Shown piece after piece: positions 33,101 through 39,777 of a DNA stretch of 64,000 nt (within the stretch, counting starts at the first letter, position 1; each line of letters starts with the position of its first letter). Where the stretch lies: positions 8,136,163 to 8,200,162 of the forward strand of contig NZ_CP042425.1 of NCBI RefSeq assembly GCF_008254045.1. The letters are read 5' to 3'. The position numbers and the translations under genes are program-made. Under the pieces are notes generated by a model. That model was given only the letters and a program-made list of their open reading frames with translations. It ran no database searches and was not told where the DNA came from. Source of the stretch: Limnoglobus roseus (GTDB lineage: Bacteria; Planctomycetota; Planctomycetia; Gemmatales; Gemmataceae).

Positions 33101-35227
33101 CTTTTTCGCGGCCTCGCGGGCCACGCGGTCGTTGCCAGGGTTGTTCTTTAGTTCCTCGGCCAGTTCCTTCTGCCGATCGGCGATCTCTTCGAGCTTCCGC
33201 TTGTCCTGAAGGTTCTGGGTGAAGCCGTCCACCTTCGCCGTCAGTTCGCGGAGCTTCTGGTTCGCACGGTCGAGTTGGGCCGCGGCGTCGCGGGTGGCCT
33301 TGTCGCGGAGTTCCTGATCGGCCTCGTTCTGAACCTTGCGGAGTTGCTCGTCGGCCTGCCGCAGCGGGTCTTCCTCCACGTCCTTGATCTGCTCGGCGAA
33401 CGGCCGGAAGTCTGGCGTTAGCGCCGCCTCGCGGGCCAACTCTTCCAGTTGCCGGGCGGCGTCCTTCTCCTTGTTCTTCGCGTTGTCCAATTTGGCGACC
33501 TGATCGGGCGTCAGTTGGTCCTTGCCGCCGGCTTCACGCTTGACCTCCTCGACGGCCTTCTGCGCGTCGGCCACGTCCTTCTGGACGGTCTGCAACTTCT
33601 CCTTGATCTTGTCCCGCTTCGTCAGCAGGTCTTGCTCCGCGAGCGGCTTGGCCGAGCGGTCGAGGCGGACTTCGGACCACCCCTTCTCCGGGTAAAAGAC
33701 CTCCTGCGGCGTCGCCCGGAACTCCGGCACGTTGCGGTTGTCCACCGCCCGGATGCGGAAGCGGATCACCTCGCCCTCTTTGGCCAGGTCCGTCAGGTCG
33801 AACGAGTACCGCCCCTCGGCCCGCGGGGTGCCGACGCCCTTGATCGTCACCGGCTGGACCCGCTTCGTCGCGGGGTCGCCGTTGAGTTCGAACTGCAACT
33901 CGACCTTCTCGACCTTCACGTCGTCGGCGATGCTCAGCTCGATGGGGATGCGCTCGTTCGGCCGGACCTGCCGCTGCTTGTCGCTGACGCCCGTCACTTT
34001 CTCGAACTTCGGCGGCGTGTCCACGGTGGCCTTCGTCGCCACGACGATTTCCGTCGGAACGTTCTGCTCGCCCATCACGGTCAGCTTCAGAGTGCCGTCG
34101 CCGATGAGCGTCCACTCGGCCGTGCCGGCGGTGCGGTCCTCGTTCAGGCTGACGAAAAACTGATCGGCCGCGATCTGACCGTTCGGGTTCGACGGCTTCC
34201 ACTCGAAGTTGGCGGACCGAGCCGGGCGGTCGAACTTCAGGTCGAACGCCACCTTGCTGTACTGCAACGCCTCGAACTCGTGCAAGCCCTGCTGCTTCTG
34301 CTCGTCGATCGTGCCGGTCGCGTACTTCGGCGGGCTGACCGTGAACGCGGTCGCGTCGGTGAGCTTGACGGCGTCCACGACCGTGACCTTGAACCAGTCG
34401 CTGCGAAGGCCGCCGGCTTCCATGCAGTATTCGAAGCTCTCTTTCGCGACCGGCCGGGTGACGCTGAACGCGGCCTTGTCGTCGCCGGTCATCGGCAACT
34501 TCTTCTCCTCTCCGCCCTCCTCCTTGTAGGCGACGGCCGCCGTCTCCGGCAGTGCCGCGTCGGGGGCGAGTCTTTCGAGGAAGCCGGTCAGCGTGACGGC
34601 GTCGCCCCGCTTCATCACGAGGTCTTTCGACGAGACGACGACCTTGAAGTTCACGTCCGCCCGGGGGCCGATCCACGGCGTCAGGAACCGCTTGACGCGG
34701 TCGGCCGCGCCGGGGATGAAAAAGAGGGGCGACAGGATCGCGGCCGCGACGAGGACCGTCAGGAACGCGAACCGCAGGACCGATCCGGTCGGCGCGGCCT
34801 TCTGGAAGTTGAGCTTCTTCGCCCGCTGAGCCGTGTCGCGGGCGAGGACGTCGATGAGCGCCTTCGAGCCGTTGCCCGGTTCGGCGTTCTCGCTGAGTTC
34901 GACGAGCGTTGTGAGGCGTTCCGCGAGGTTCGGGAACTGGTCCTCAATGGCCGCGGCGAGCAGCGGCACGGGGATCGGACTGCGCATCGGCCGGAGGACG
35001 CACCGCCGGAAGGCCAAGAGTTGTAGCACGGCCCACCCGACGAGCATGAGGCCGCGGCCCCAACCGGGCAACTCGAACCGCGCGTCGAGCAAGACGAGGC
35101 CGAGTGCGGTGCCGAAGAACACGAGCGCGAACCAACTCATGCCACGGTAGAGCCACAGCCGCCGGACCTGTTGGGCGAGTTCGCCGAGCTTCTCTTCGAT
35201 CGCGTGCGGCAGTTTCACGGCGGACAT
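30176..35227 (-). CDS. Giant DUF4175-like coiled-coil membrane protein
   Basis: A 1,683-aa protein. Two membrane segments lie at about 30-50 and 55-75 (MSWFALVFFGTALGLVLLD), and a third near 155-173 (FAFLTVLVAAAILSPLFFI). Residues about 185-500 form a beta-rich, Ig-like region. From about 520 to 1,600 the chain is almost entirely Ala/Lys/Glu/Gln/Asp with heptad character, such as AEKLADAAKKQQELAEKLEK, which predicts a very long coiled coil. A distinct globular tail follows (PWGDLPGDVKSKIIQDLQAKYG) and ends the protein. The layout fits DUF4175. The role is unknown, but a membrane-anchored fibre spanning the periplasm is plausible. Opposite-strand reading frames along it are artefacts of its biased codons. 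Confidence 0.8.
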   Translation of the reverse strand: MSAVKLPHAIEEKLGELAQQVRRLWLYRGMSWFALVFFGTALGLVLLDARFELPGWGRGLMLVGWAVLQLLAFRRCVLRPMRSPIPVPLLAAAIEDQFPNLAERLTTLVELSENAEPGNGSKALIDVLARDTAQRAKKLNFQKAAPTGSVLRFAFLTVLVAAAILSPLFFIPGAADRVKRFLTPWIGPRADVNFKVVVSSKDLVMKRGDAVTLTGFLERLAPDAALPETAAVAYKEEGGEEKKLPMTGDDKAAFSVTRPVAKESFEYCMEAGGLRSDWFKVTVVDAVKLTDATAFTVSPPKYATGTIDEQKQQGLHEFEALQYSKVAFDLKFDRPARSANFEWKPSNPNGQIAADQFFVSLNEDRTAGTAEWTLIGDGTLKLTVMGEQNVPTEIVVATKATVDTPPKFEKVTGVSDKQRQVRPNERIPIELSIADDVKVEKVELQFELNGDPATKRVQPVTIKGVGTPRAEGRYSFDLTDLAKEGEVIRFRIRAVDNRNVPEFRATPQEVFYPEKGWSEVRLDRSAKPLAEQDLLTKRDKIKEKLQTVQKDVADAQKAVEEVKREAGGKDQLTPDQVAKLDNAKNKEKDAARQLEELAREAALTPDFRPFAEQIKDVEEDPLRQADEQLRKVQNEADQELRDKATRDAAAQLDRANQKLRELTAKVDGFTQNLQDKRKLEEIADRQKELAEELKNNPGNDRVAREAAKKQQELNAELDQLLKNNDELKKAVEQMNAEQAKQLADDAKKLADRQKQLDQAAKDQAENAKKKAVEATGQKQKELNEKAEQLRKKTQDEAKVAGADQLPKEPFDKANEQIEKGNPVDAMTEQEKAAKELDKLADALEKAAGDRKDPKKAAQQLAKLEDELRKKAADAKEPSDELRKKMQKEQEAMKRAADKLSTPSGNEAAEKAKEDALEKLDRAKEAAGKDEPAKAEQAMKDAADALKNLADKLPGREERMKQAKAELEKLQRDQEAIQKEIEDKTKGLDKKNPDEAARKEAAEKLADAAKKQQELAEKLEKLDTPGLENRREKTADAAKQAAEDLQNGRTQDTPASQQQAKRQMEQLRQALDGQKPNDQKADELAKKQKGVADAAEKAGGKPDANQLQRLQEAERDINKELGQVNDPNAAEQLSRTKDAVRKAEEALQKNDADELKKKTKEAAEQLDRLADQMAGAEKDGDRAERLAKQQEAAAEKAQKQAGKPSTPEQTEAAKDEIQRELDDLKQTRAGDAQEAKKKAADALERLRREPNPEKAPKLQKDAAEAMRKLADEVQKKGDQTAKADKAERGDPDAGNPGDPADDLPSKADADAARDLAKQERELRNELGQANEKGNQGPKATDKKPVEDLAKKQQDLADQAQDLAKEAGKPGEGQGQAAKDAAKEAQEAADQMKAGAPDRAQAAGEKAQKNLEQAAKQNGDNAAGKKAKELAEKQKELNKEAAEKGHDPGAAAAQQQAQQGELAKKAGELAEKLEDAAKEQGQQPGKANGDKLKKAADAARDAQNQMERAQREEQAGRKQNADDARKQADKALDDAQKQAQEAAGDNPPKPGEGKAKPGKNAQKAGKNVKEAEGQMDQAVKQLGQKQNDKAQKAMEKAAEKLNDAAKQLGEGEPGQNGDPRNAADKPKVDPTKTDLPKDLQQYLGKPWGDLPGDVKSKIIQDLQAKYGEDYARVIKLYFEQIAEKK

Positions 35228-35346
35228 GCGGTCACCTCGGAAGGCAATGCTTCACGGTCAACTATAAAGTAACAAGGCCCGGTCGGGCAAGGAATCGTTC
35301 GGCCGGACGCGATTCTGTTACAATCCCGACACACCAAGGCACCTCA

Positions 35347-35985
35347 ATGATCTCGCCCGAACGCCTGGACGTGCTGCAAACGCAGTGGGTGCGATTCGTC
35401 GGCGGCTTGGGCGTCGAACCGGCGAACGCCTATCCCGTCTTCGACCGATTGGTCGCGGCCCATTCGGAACCGCACCGGCACTACCACACGCTCGAACACG
35501 TCGCCGAGGTGCTGAAAGTCGTCGGCCGGCTGGCGAAGTTTGCGGACGACCCGGTGGCCGTGCAACTCGCGTCGTGGTTCCACGATGCCGTCTACGATCC
35601 GAAGGCCCGCGACAACGAGAGCCGCAGTGCCGAGATGGCCCGCGCCGCCTTACAAGAAATGGGCATCGATCGGGAAGCGGAATGGGTGGCCGACCTGATC
35701 CGCGCGACGGCGAACCATCGATCGCTGGACGACGCGGACACGGACGTGCTACTCGACGCCGATCTCGCGATCCTGGGGGCGGGCGAAGCTCGGTACCTCC
35801 GCTACGCGGAGGCGATCCGCCGCGAATATGCCTTCGTGCCGGACGACGATTACCGGAAGGGGCGGGCGGCGGTGCTAGAAAAGTTCCTGGCCCGCGACCG
35901 CATCTACCGCACCGACGTGATGCACCTGGAAGCCGAGGCTCCGGCACGGCAGAATCTTCGAGCAGAAATCGAGCGATTGAAGTAG
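35347..35985 (+). CDS. HD-domain metal-dependent phosphohydrolase-like protein
   Basis: A 212-aa soluble protein of the predicted HD-superfamily hydrolase group related to the misnamed NMDA-receptor-subunit-like bacterial proteins. Conserved elements are HRHYHTLEHVAEVL near residue 45, WFHDAVYDPKARDNESRSAEMA near 78 (HD doublet), TANHRSLDDADTDVLLDADLAILG (quoted as spaced motifs H-R-S and D-A-D) near 120, and RKGRAAVLEKFLARDRIYRT at the end. The metal-binding His/Asp residues appear intact. The substrate is unknown. The ATG at 35347 is chosen over a longer upstream reading because the family sequence begins there. A 31-bp palindrome starts 4 bp after its stop. Confidence 0.85.
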   Translation: MISPERLDVLQTQWVRFVGGLGVEPANAYPVFDRLVAAHSEPHRHYHTLEHVAEVLKVVGRLAKFADDPVAVQLASWFHDAVYDPKARDNESRSAEMARAALQEMGIDREAEWVADLIRATANHRSLDDADTDVLLDADLAILGAGEARYLRYAEAIRREYAFVPDDDYRKGRAAVLEKFLARDRIYRTDVMHLEAEAPARQNLRAEIERLK

Positions 35986-35989
35986 GTCA

Positions 35990-36058
35990 GGCGAGCCGAG
36001 CACCGTAAGGTGCCGGGTGACTAACCTTCACCCGGCACCTTACGGTGCTCGGCTCGCC
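35990..36058. repeat. 31-bp perfect palindrome between convergent genes
   Basis: Perfect inverted repeat with 31-bp arms (35990-36020 and 36028-36058) and a 7-nt loop. Each arm itself holds a smaller palindrome, GCACC-GTAA-GGTGC, so the DNA could form a branched cruciform. It fills most of the 111 bp between the HD gene and the heme-binding protein gene. No T-tract follows on either strand. It can serve as a bidirectional terminator, but the nested symmetry also resembles REP-type extragenic palindromes. Confidence 0.75.
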
Positions 36059-36096
36059 GTTGCGATTGCAAACTCGTCTCTGGCCAACCGACAGGG

Positions 36097-38715
36097 TCAC
36101 TTCTTGAACATCGCATTCTCCCGGTCGCCCCGGGAGAGAAGGTACGCAAGGAGGTCCAGCGCCTCGTCTTCCTTCAGCGTGTCGAGGAGCCCGGTCGGCA
36201 TCATCGACGTCTTCGACGGCTTCATCTTCGCGATGTTGTTCCGCTTCACCGTCTTCATCGCGTTCGGATCGAGCATGTCGGTGTTCACGCTGATGTTGTC
36301 GTCGTGCAGGTTCACGATTCGGCCGAAGACCTGGCCGCCGTCTTCCAACTCGATCTGCACGGCCGCGTACTGGTCGCTGACCTCCTTGCTCGGGTCGATG
36401 ATCGACTCCAGCAAGTCTTTCTGGCTGAACCGGCCGGCGACGCCGCTCAGGTCGGGGCCGAACGCGGAGCCGTCGTTGTCGTAGCGGTGGCAGCCGAAGC
36501 AGCGGGCCTCACCGAAGAGTTTCCGGCCGCGGTCGAAGTCGCGGCCGCCCTTCAGCCCGGCTTCGAGCTTCGGGGCGAGTTCCTCCAGCGTCCACTTCTT
36601 AACGACCGCCCGCGCCGGCCCCGTCACGCCGACCTTCGGCCCGGCCGCCGCTTCCTTCAGCAACGTGTTGAGGGCGGTCTTCTCGTCCGCCTTCAGCGTC
36701 GTCTCGAAGTCCTGGCGGATCAGCGTCATGAACCCGCGGAGACTGTTGCCGCCGCGGAACGTGTTCGCGCTCACCAGCCACTGGGCGTACTGCTTCTGCA
36801 ATTCCGGCGTCCAGCCGGTCTTGAGGACGCGGAGTGCCCGGCCGTACTCCATCTGTTCTTCCTGCGTCGGGGCGTTCGTCAGCAGTTTCATGCCGAGTTC
36901 CCCCGCCTTCGGGGCGTCGAGGTAGACGTAGACTTGCAGCAGTTCGCTATCGACGTAGCGGTTCTTCGTCGGGAAGACCGGGTCGAACTTCGCGAGCCAC
37001 GCCGTCTTCTCGTCGGCCGTCGGCGGGCCGAAGCGGTGGAAGAGGACGTGGTAGACGCGAATCATGTCGAGCTTCTGCTCGTGCGTGAGCTTCGTGAAGT
37101 CGATCTTGCCGAGCGAGGCGAGAATCTTGCCGCGGAGGGCCGGGTCGCCGCCGTGCGCTCGCTTCGGGTCGTGGTCAGGGCAGGAGGCCGACACGCGGAC
37201 GAGGGCGAGCAGAGCATGGATGGAGGCTTGCGGATCGGCCTCTGACAGTGCAGCTTCCGCCCACAACTTGGGGTCATGACTTTCGAGGATGGTCCGAAGA
37301 GAAAACCGGAAGAACCGATCATCACCGATTGTCCTCCCCATGAACGGCACGATTGCCTTCAGCCTCTGTTCATCCAACTTTTCGCCCTGTAGTTTCGCTA
37401 GCGTTTCCAACCGGTCTTGAATCGAAACACCGGTCCCAGCAACCAGCGTTTTTTCACCAGGCTTTTTCTCATCATCGGGACCAACATAGGTCACTCGGTA
37501 GAGGCCACCTTGCGTCTTCCGACCGCCGATAGCGAAGTACATGGCTCCGTCGTGTGGATTAATCACCACGTCCGTGAGCGGCAGGGGCGTACCGGTAATG
37601 AACTCTTCCGCTTGTGCGGCGTATGCCATTGGCCCAGACAGTCCCCGGTCCTTGAGGTGTACGGCGTACATCTTGCCATAGCTCCAGTCGCAGATGAAGA
37701 AGGCGTTCTGGTACTTGGCCGGGAACTTCGCCCCGTAGCCGAAGGTCACGCCGGTCGGCGAGCCGGGGCCGATGTCGCAGATGCCGGGGAGATTGTCGGG
37801 ATAGTAAGCCGGGTACTTGCCCGCGCCGTTCCGCCAGCCGAACTCGCTGCCGCTGGTGACGAGGCAGACCCGCGTCGGCCGGTACCACGGCGTGTTCATG
37901 TCCCATTCCATGTCGGCGTCGTAGCTGAACAGTTCACCGTCGCGGTTGTAGGCGGCATCGAACTGGTTGCGGAAGCCGACGCTGAACAGTTCGGCGTTCT
38001 TGCCGTTCGGGTCCACGTTCAGCATGAAGCCGCCGGGGGCGAGGCGGCCTTTCATGAAGCCGTTGCCGTCCGGCAGGCGGGGCAGAAGGTGGTCATCGCC
38101 CCAGATCGGCGGCACCTTCGTGGTGTCGTACTTCGGCAGGTCGGTCTGGTTGCCGCAGACGAGCGTGAGCCGCTTGCCGTCCGGGTGCGGCAGGATGGCG
38201 TGCGTACCGTGTTCGCCGCCGGCCCCCTGGAATTCCAACAGCATCTCGACCTTGTCGAGCACGTCGTCCTTCTTCGAAGATGTAACCCGATAGAGTGCTG
38301 GCTTGAGTTGCGTCCCGCTCGGCAACTTCCGCCGCGAGTTCGACATCACGTACAGGGCGTCGAACGCCCACAGCATCCCCTGTGCGTCACCCACGTCGGC
38401 GGGCAGTTTCTCGACCTTCAGCCCTTCCGTTGAACCGAGGGGCGGCAGCGTCACGCGGTACAGCGGCCCATACTGGTCGGACGTAATGAGCCGGCCCTTC
38501 GGGTCTACGCACAGGTTGACCCACGAACCTTCCGTCTCCTTCGGCACGCTGTAGAGCAGTTCGACCTTGAACCCCTTCGCGACCTTCAGGGTGGTCGGGT
38601 CGGTGGCGGTCTGCGGCTTGGCCGGCGGTCGTTTTTTCTTGTCTTGGCCGTCCGTTGACGACGGACTCAACAACACCAGTGCCAGAAACGGCAGCAGGAG
38701 AAAGAAGTGGCGCAT
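36097..38715 (-). CDS. Planctomycete-type heme-binding dehydrogenase-like protein
   Basis: An 872-aa exported protein of the planctomycete membrane-bound dehydrogenase type. The start at 38715 gives a signal peptide (RHFFLLLPFLALVLLSPSS); the longer reading to 39444 has no family sequence. After a Lys/Pro-rich spacer, residues about 45-400 form a six-bladed-propeller-like domain (FKVELLYSVPKETEGSWVNL, CVDPKGRLITSDQYGPLYRV). Helical repeats follow. The C-terminal domain carries one heme motif, CFGCH at 739-743, then GPDLSGVAGRFSQKDLLESI and a final SLLAYLLSRG-like helix. The family presumably oxidises sugars or alcohols and passes electrons to the heme. Catalytic residues cannot be assigned. 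Confidence 0.85.
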   Translation of the reverse strand: MRHFFLLLPFLALVLLSPSSTDGQDKKKRPPAKPQTATDPTTLKVAKGFKVELLYSVPKETEGSWVNLCVDPKGRLITSDQYGPLYRVTLPPLGSTEGLKVEKLPADVGDAQGMLWAFDALYVMSNSRRKLPSGTQLKPALYRVTSSKKDDVLDKVEMLLEFQGAGGEHGTHAILPHPDGKRLTLVCGNQTDLPKYDTTKVPPIWGDDHLLPRLPDGNGFMKGRLAPGGFMLNVDPNGKNAELFSVGFRNQFDAAYNRDGELFSYDADMEWDMNTPWYRPTRVCLVTSGSEFGWRNGAGKYPAYYPDNLPGICDIGPGSPTGVTFGYGAKFPAKYQNAFFICDWSYGKMYAVHLKDRGLSGPMAYAAQAEEFITGTPLPLTDVVINPHDGAMYFAIGGRKTQGGLYRVTYVGPDDEKKPGEKTLVAGTGVSIQDRLETLAKLQGEKLDEQRLKAIVPFMGRTIGDDRFFRFSLRTILESHDPKLWAEAALSEADPQASIHALLALVRVSASCPDHDPKRAHGGDPALRGKILASLGKIDFTKLTHEQKLDMIRVYHVLFHRFGPPTADEKTAWLAKFDPVFPTKNRYVDSELLQVYVYLDAPKAGELGMKLLTNAPTQEEQMEYGRALRVLKTGWTPELQKQYAQWLVSANTFRGGNSLRGFMTLIRQDFETTLKADEKTALNTLLKEAAAGPKVGVTGPARAVVKKWTLEELAPKLEAGLKGGRDFDRGRKLFGEARCFGCHRYDNDGSAFGPDLSGVAGRFSQKDLLESIIDPSKEVSDQYAAVQIELEDGGQVFGRIVNLHDDNISVNTDMLDPNAMKTVKRNNIAKMKPSKTSMMPTGLLDTLKEDEALDLLAYLLSRGDRENAMFKK

Positions 38716-38770
38716 GAGGGCACCCGAAGAGGTTGGAAGGGAAGGATTGACAGTATAAGCGATCGTCGGC

Positions 38771-38802
38771 GAAAGCCCAGGGACAGCCGCCCCTGGGCTT
38801 TC
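38771..38802. other. 12-bp hairpin in a divergent intergenic region
   Basis: Perfect inverted repeat, arms 38771-38782 (GAAAGCCCAGGG) and 38791-38802, with an 8-nt loop. It lies in the 240 bp between the divergent heme-protein and SDR genes, so it is not placed as a gene-end terminator. It may lie in a leader of either gene or act as an operator. Confidence 0.5.
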
Positions 38803-38955
38803 ACACAAAAACCCCGTCCCAGTCTCCCCAATCCGCCAACTTTGCCGAAGAGTGGGGAGATCTTGAGGCATTCCCACCTCTTCCGGGGATTCGGTCGGTT
38901 GGTTACGTTGCACATTCCTCATAAAATGACCCTTCAGAAACACACGAGGACGGGA

Positions 38956-39777
38956 ATGCAGCGGGACGTTCGCGGGCGGGTCGTATTGATTACCGGGGCC
39001 TCGCGGGGCATCGGTCGTCGGGTGGCTCAACGTCTCGGCAAACGCGGCGCAAAACTCGCCGTGACTTCGCGTTCGGTCGTCGAATTGGAGTCGCTGAAAC
39101 AAGAACTCACCGGGACCGACGTTGAGATTTTCCCGTGCGATCTGACCGACCCGGCGGCACGTGAGAAACTCGTTGCAAACGTGGTCACTCGGTTCGGTGG
39201 CCTCGACGTGCTGATGAACTGTGCCGGGGTGTGCAGTTTCGGCGAGTTCGCGACGAACACGGAGGCGATCAACCGGCAGGTGCTGGAGATCAATTTCTTC
39301 GCGCCCGTCGAACTCGCTCGGTTGTGCGTGCCACACTTGACGACAAGCGCCGACGCTGGCTACCCGGCGGCCGTGTTGAACCTGGCAAGTCTGTGCGGGC
39401 GGTGCGGCATTCCGAGTCTGTCGGAACACTGTGCCAGTAAGCACGCCTTCGTCGGCATGACGGAAGCCTGGCGCGGCGAGTTCGCCCGCTTCGGCATCGA
39501 CGTGCTACTCGTGCTGCCGGGATTGGTCCGCAGCGACGACCTGAACCGCCACCTGCTCCGCAACGAGGGGCAGATTTACCTCGACTTCGAGGGCGCTCAA
39601 CCGCCGGACGAGGTCGCCGACGCGGTCGTGAGGAGCCTGGAGCGGAACACCCGCGAGAAGGCCGTCGGCAACGTCTCCTGGGGCGTGTGGATGGGCAAAC
39701 GCCTCTTCCCACGGGCCGTGCGATGGTTCATGCGGCGGAAGGTGTTGAAGTTCCAAAAGCGAGCGGGGACCCCCTGA
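38956..39777 (+). CDS. Short-chain dehydrogenase-like protein with His in place of the catalytic Tyr
   Basis: A 273-aa protein of the classical SDR fold. The NAD(P)-binding motif TGASRGIG is at 13-20 and the NCAG-type strand reads MNCAGVCSFGEF. The catalytic triad is altered: Ser145 and Lys162 are in place and exactly 13 and 4 residues from position 158, but the usual Tyr there is His (SEHCASKHAF). The codon is CAC. The enzyme may be redox-inactive, or may use His as acid/base. The ATG at 38956 has CGAGGACGGGA upstream; an ATG at 38926 is also in frame. It is the first gene of a six-gene operon, and its stop abuts the asparagine synthase ATG. Confidence 0.85.
   Translation: MQRDVRGRVVLITGASRGIGRRVAQRLGKRGAKLAVTSRSVVELESLKQELTGTDVEIFPCDLTDPAAREKLVANVVTRFGGLDVLMNCAGVCSFGEFATNTEAINRQVLEINFFAPVELARLCVPHLTTSADAGYPAAVLNLASLCGRCGIPSLSEHCASKHAFVGMTEAWRGEFARFGIDVLLVLPGLVRSDDLNRHLLRNEGQIYLDFEGAQPPDEVADAVVRSLERNTREKAVGNVSWGVWMGKRLFPRAVRWFMRRKVLKFQKRAGTP

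Noticed and set aside
31454..33151. 565-codon Leu-rich plus-strand frame opposite the coiled-coil gene
   Set aside because: It mirrors the repeated Lys/Glu/Gln codons of the DUF4175-like protein and looks membrane-like only because those codons read as Leu and Phe on the other strand. The same applies to 33449-35026.
30500..33400. CRISPR-like or tandem DNA repeats
   Set aside because: The repetition comes from similar codons for Ala, Lys, Glu and Gln in a coiled coil; there are no constant repeat units with unique spacers.
38748..38753. TTGACA as a -35 box before the SDR operon
   Set aside because: No acceptable -10 hexamer lies 16-18 bp downstream on the plus strand, and it falls 200 bp before the first gene.
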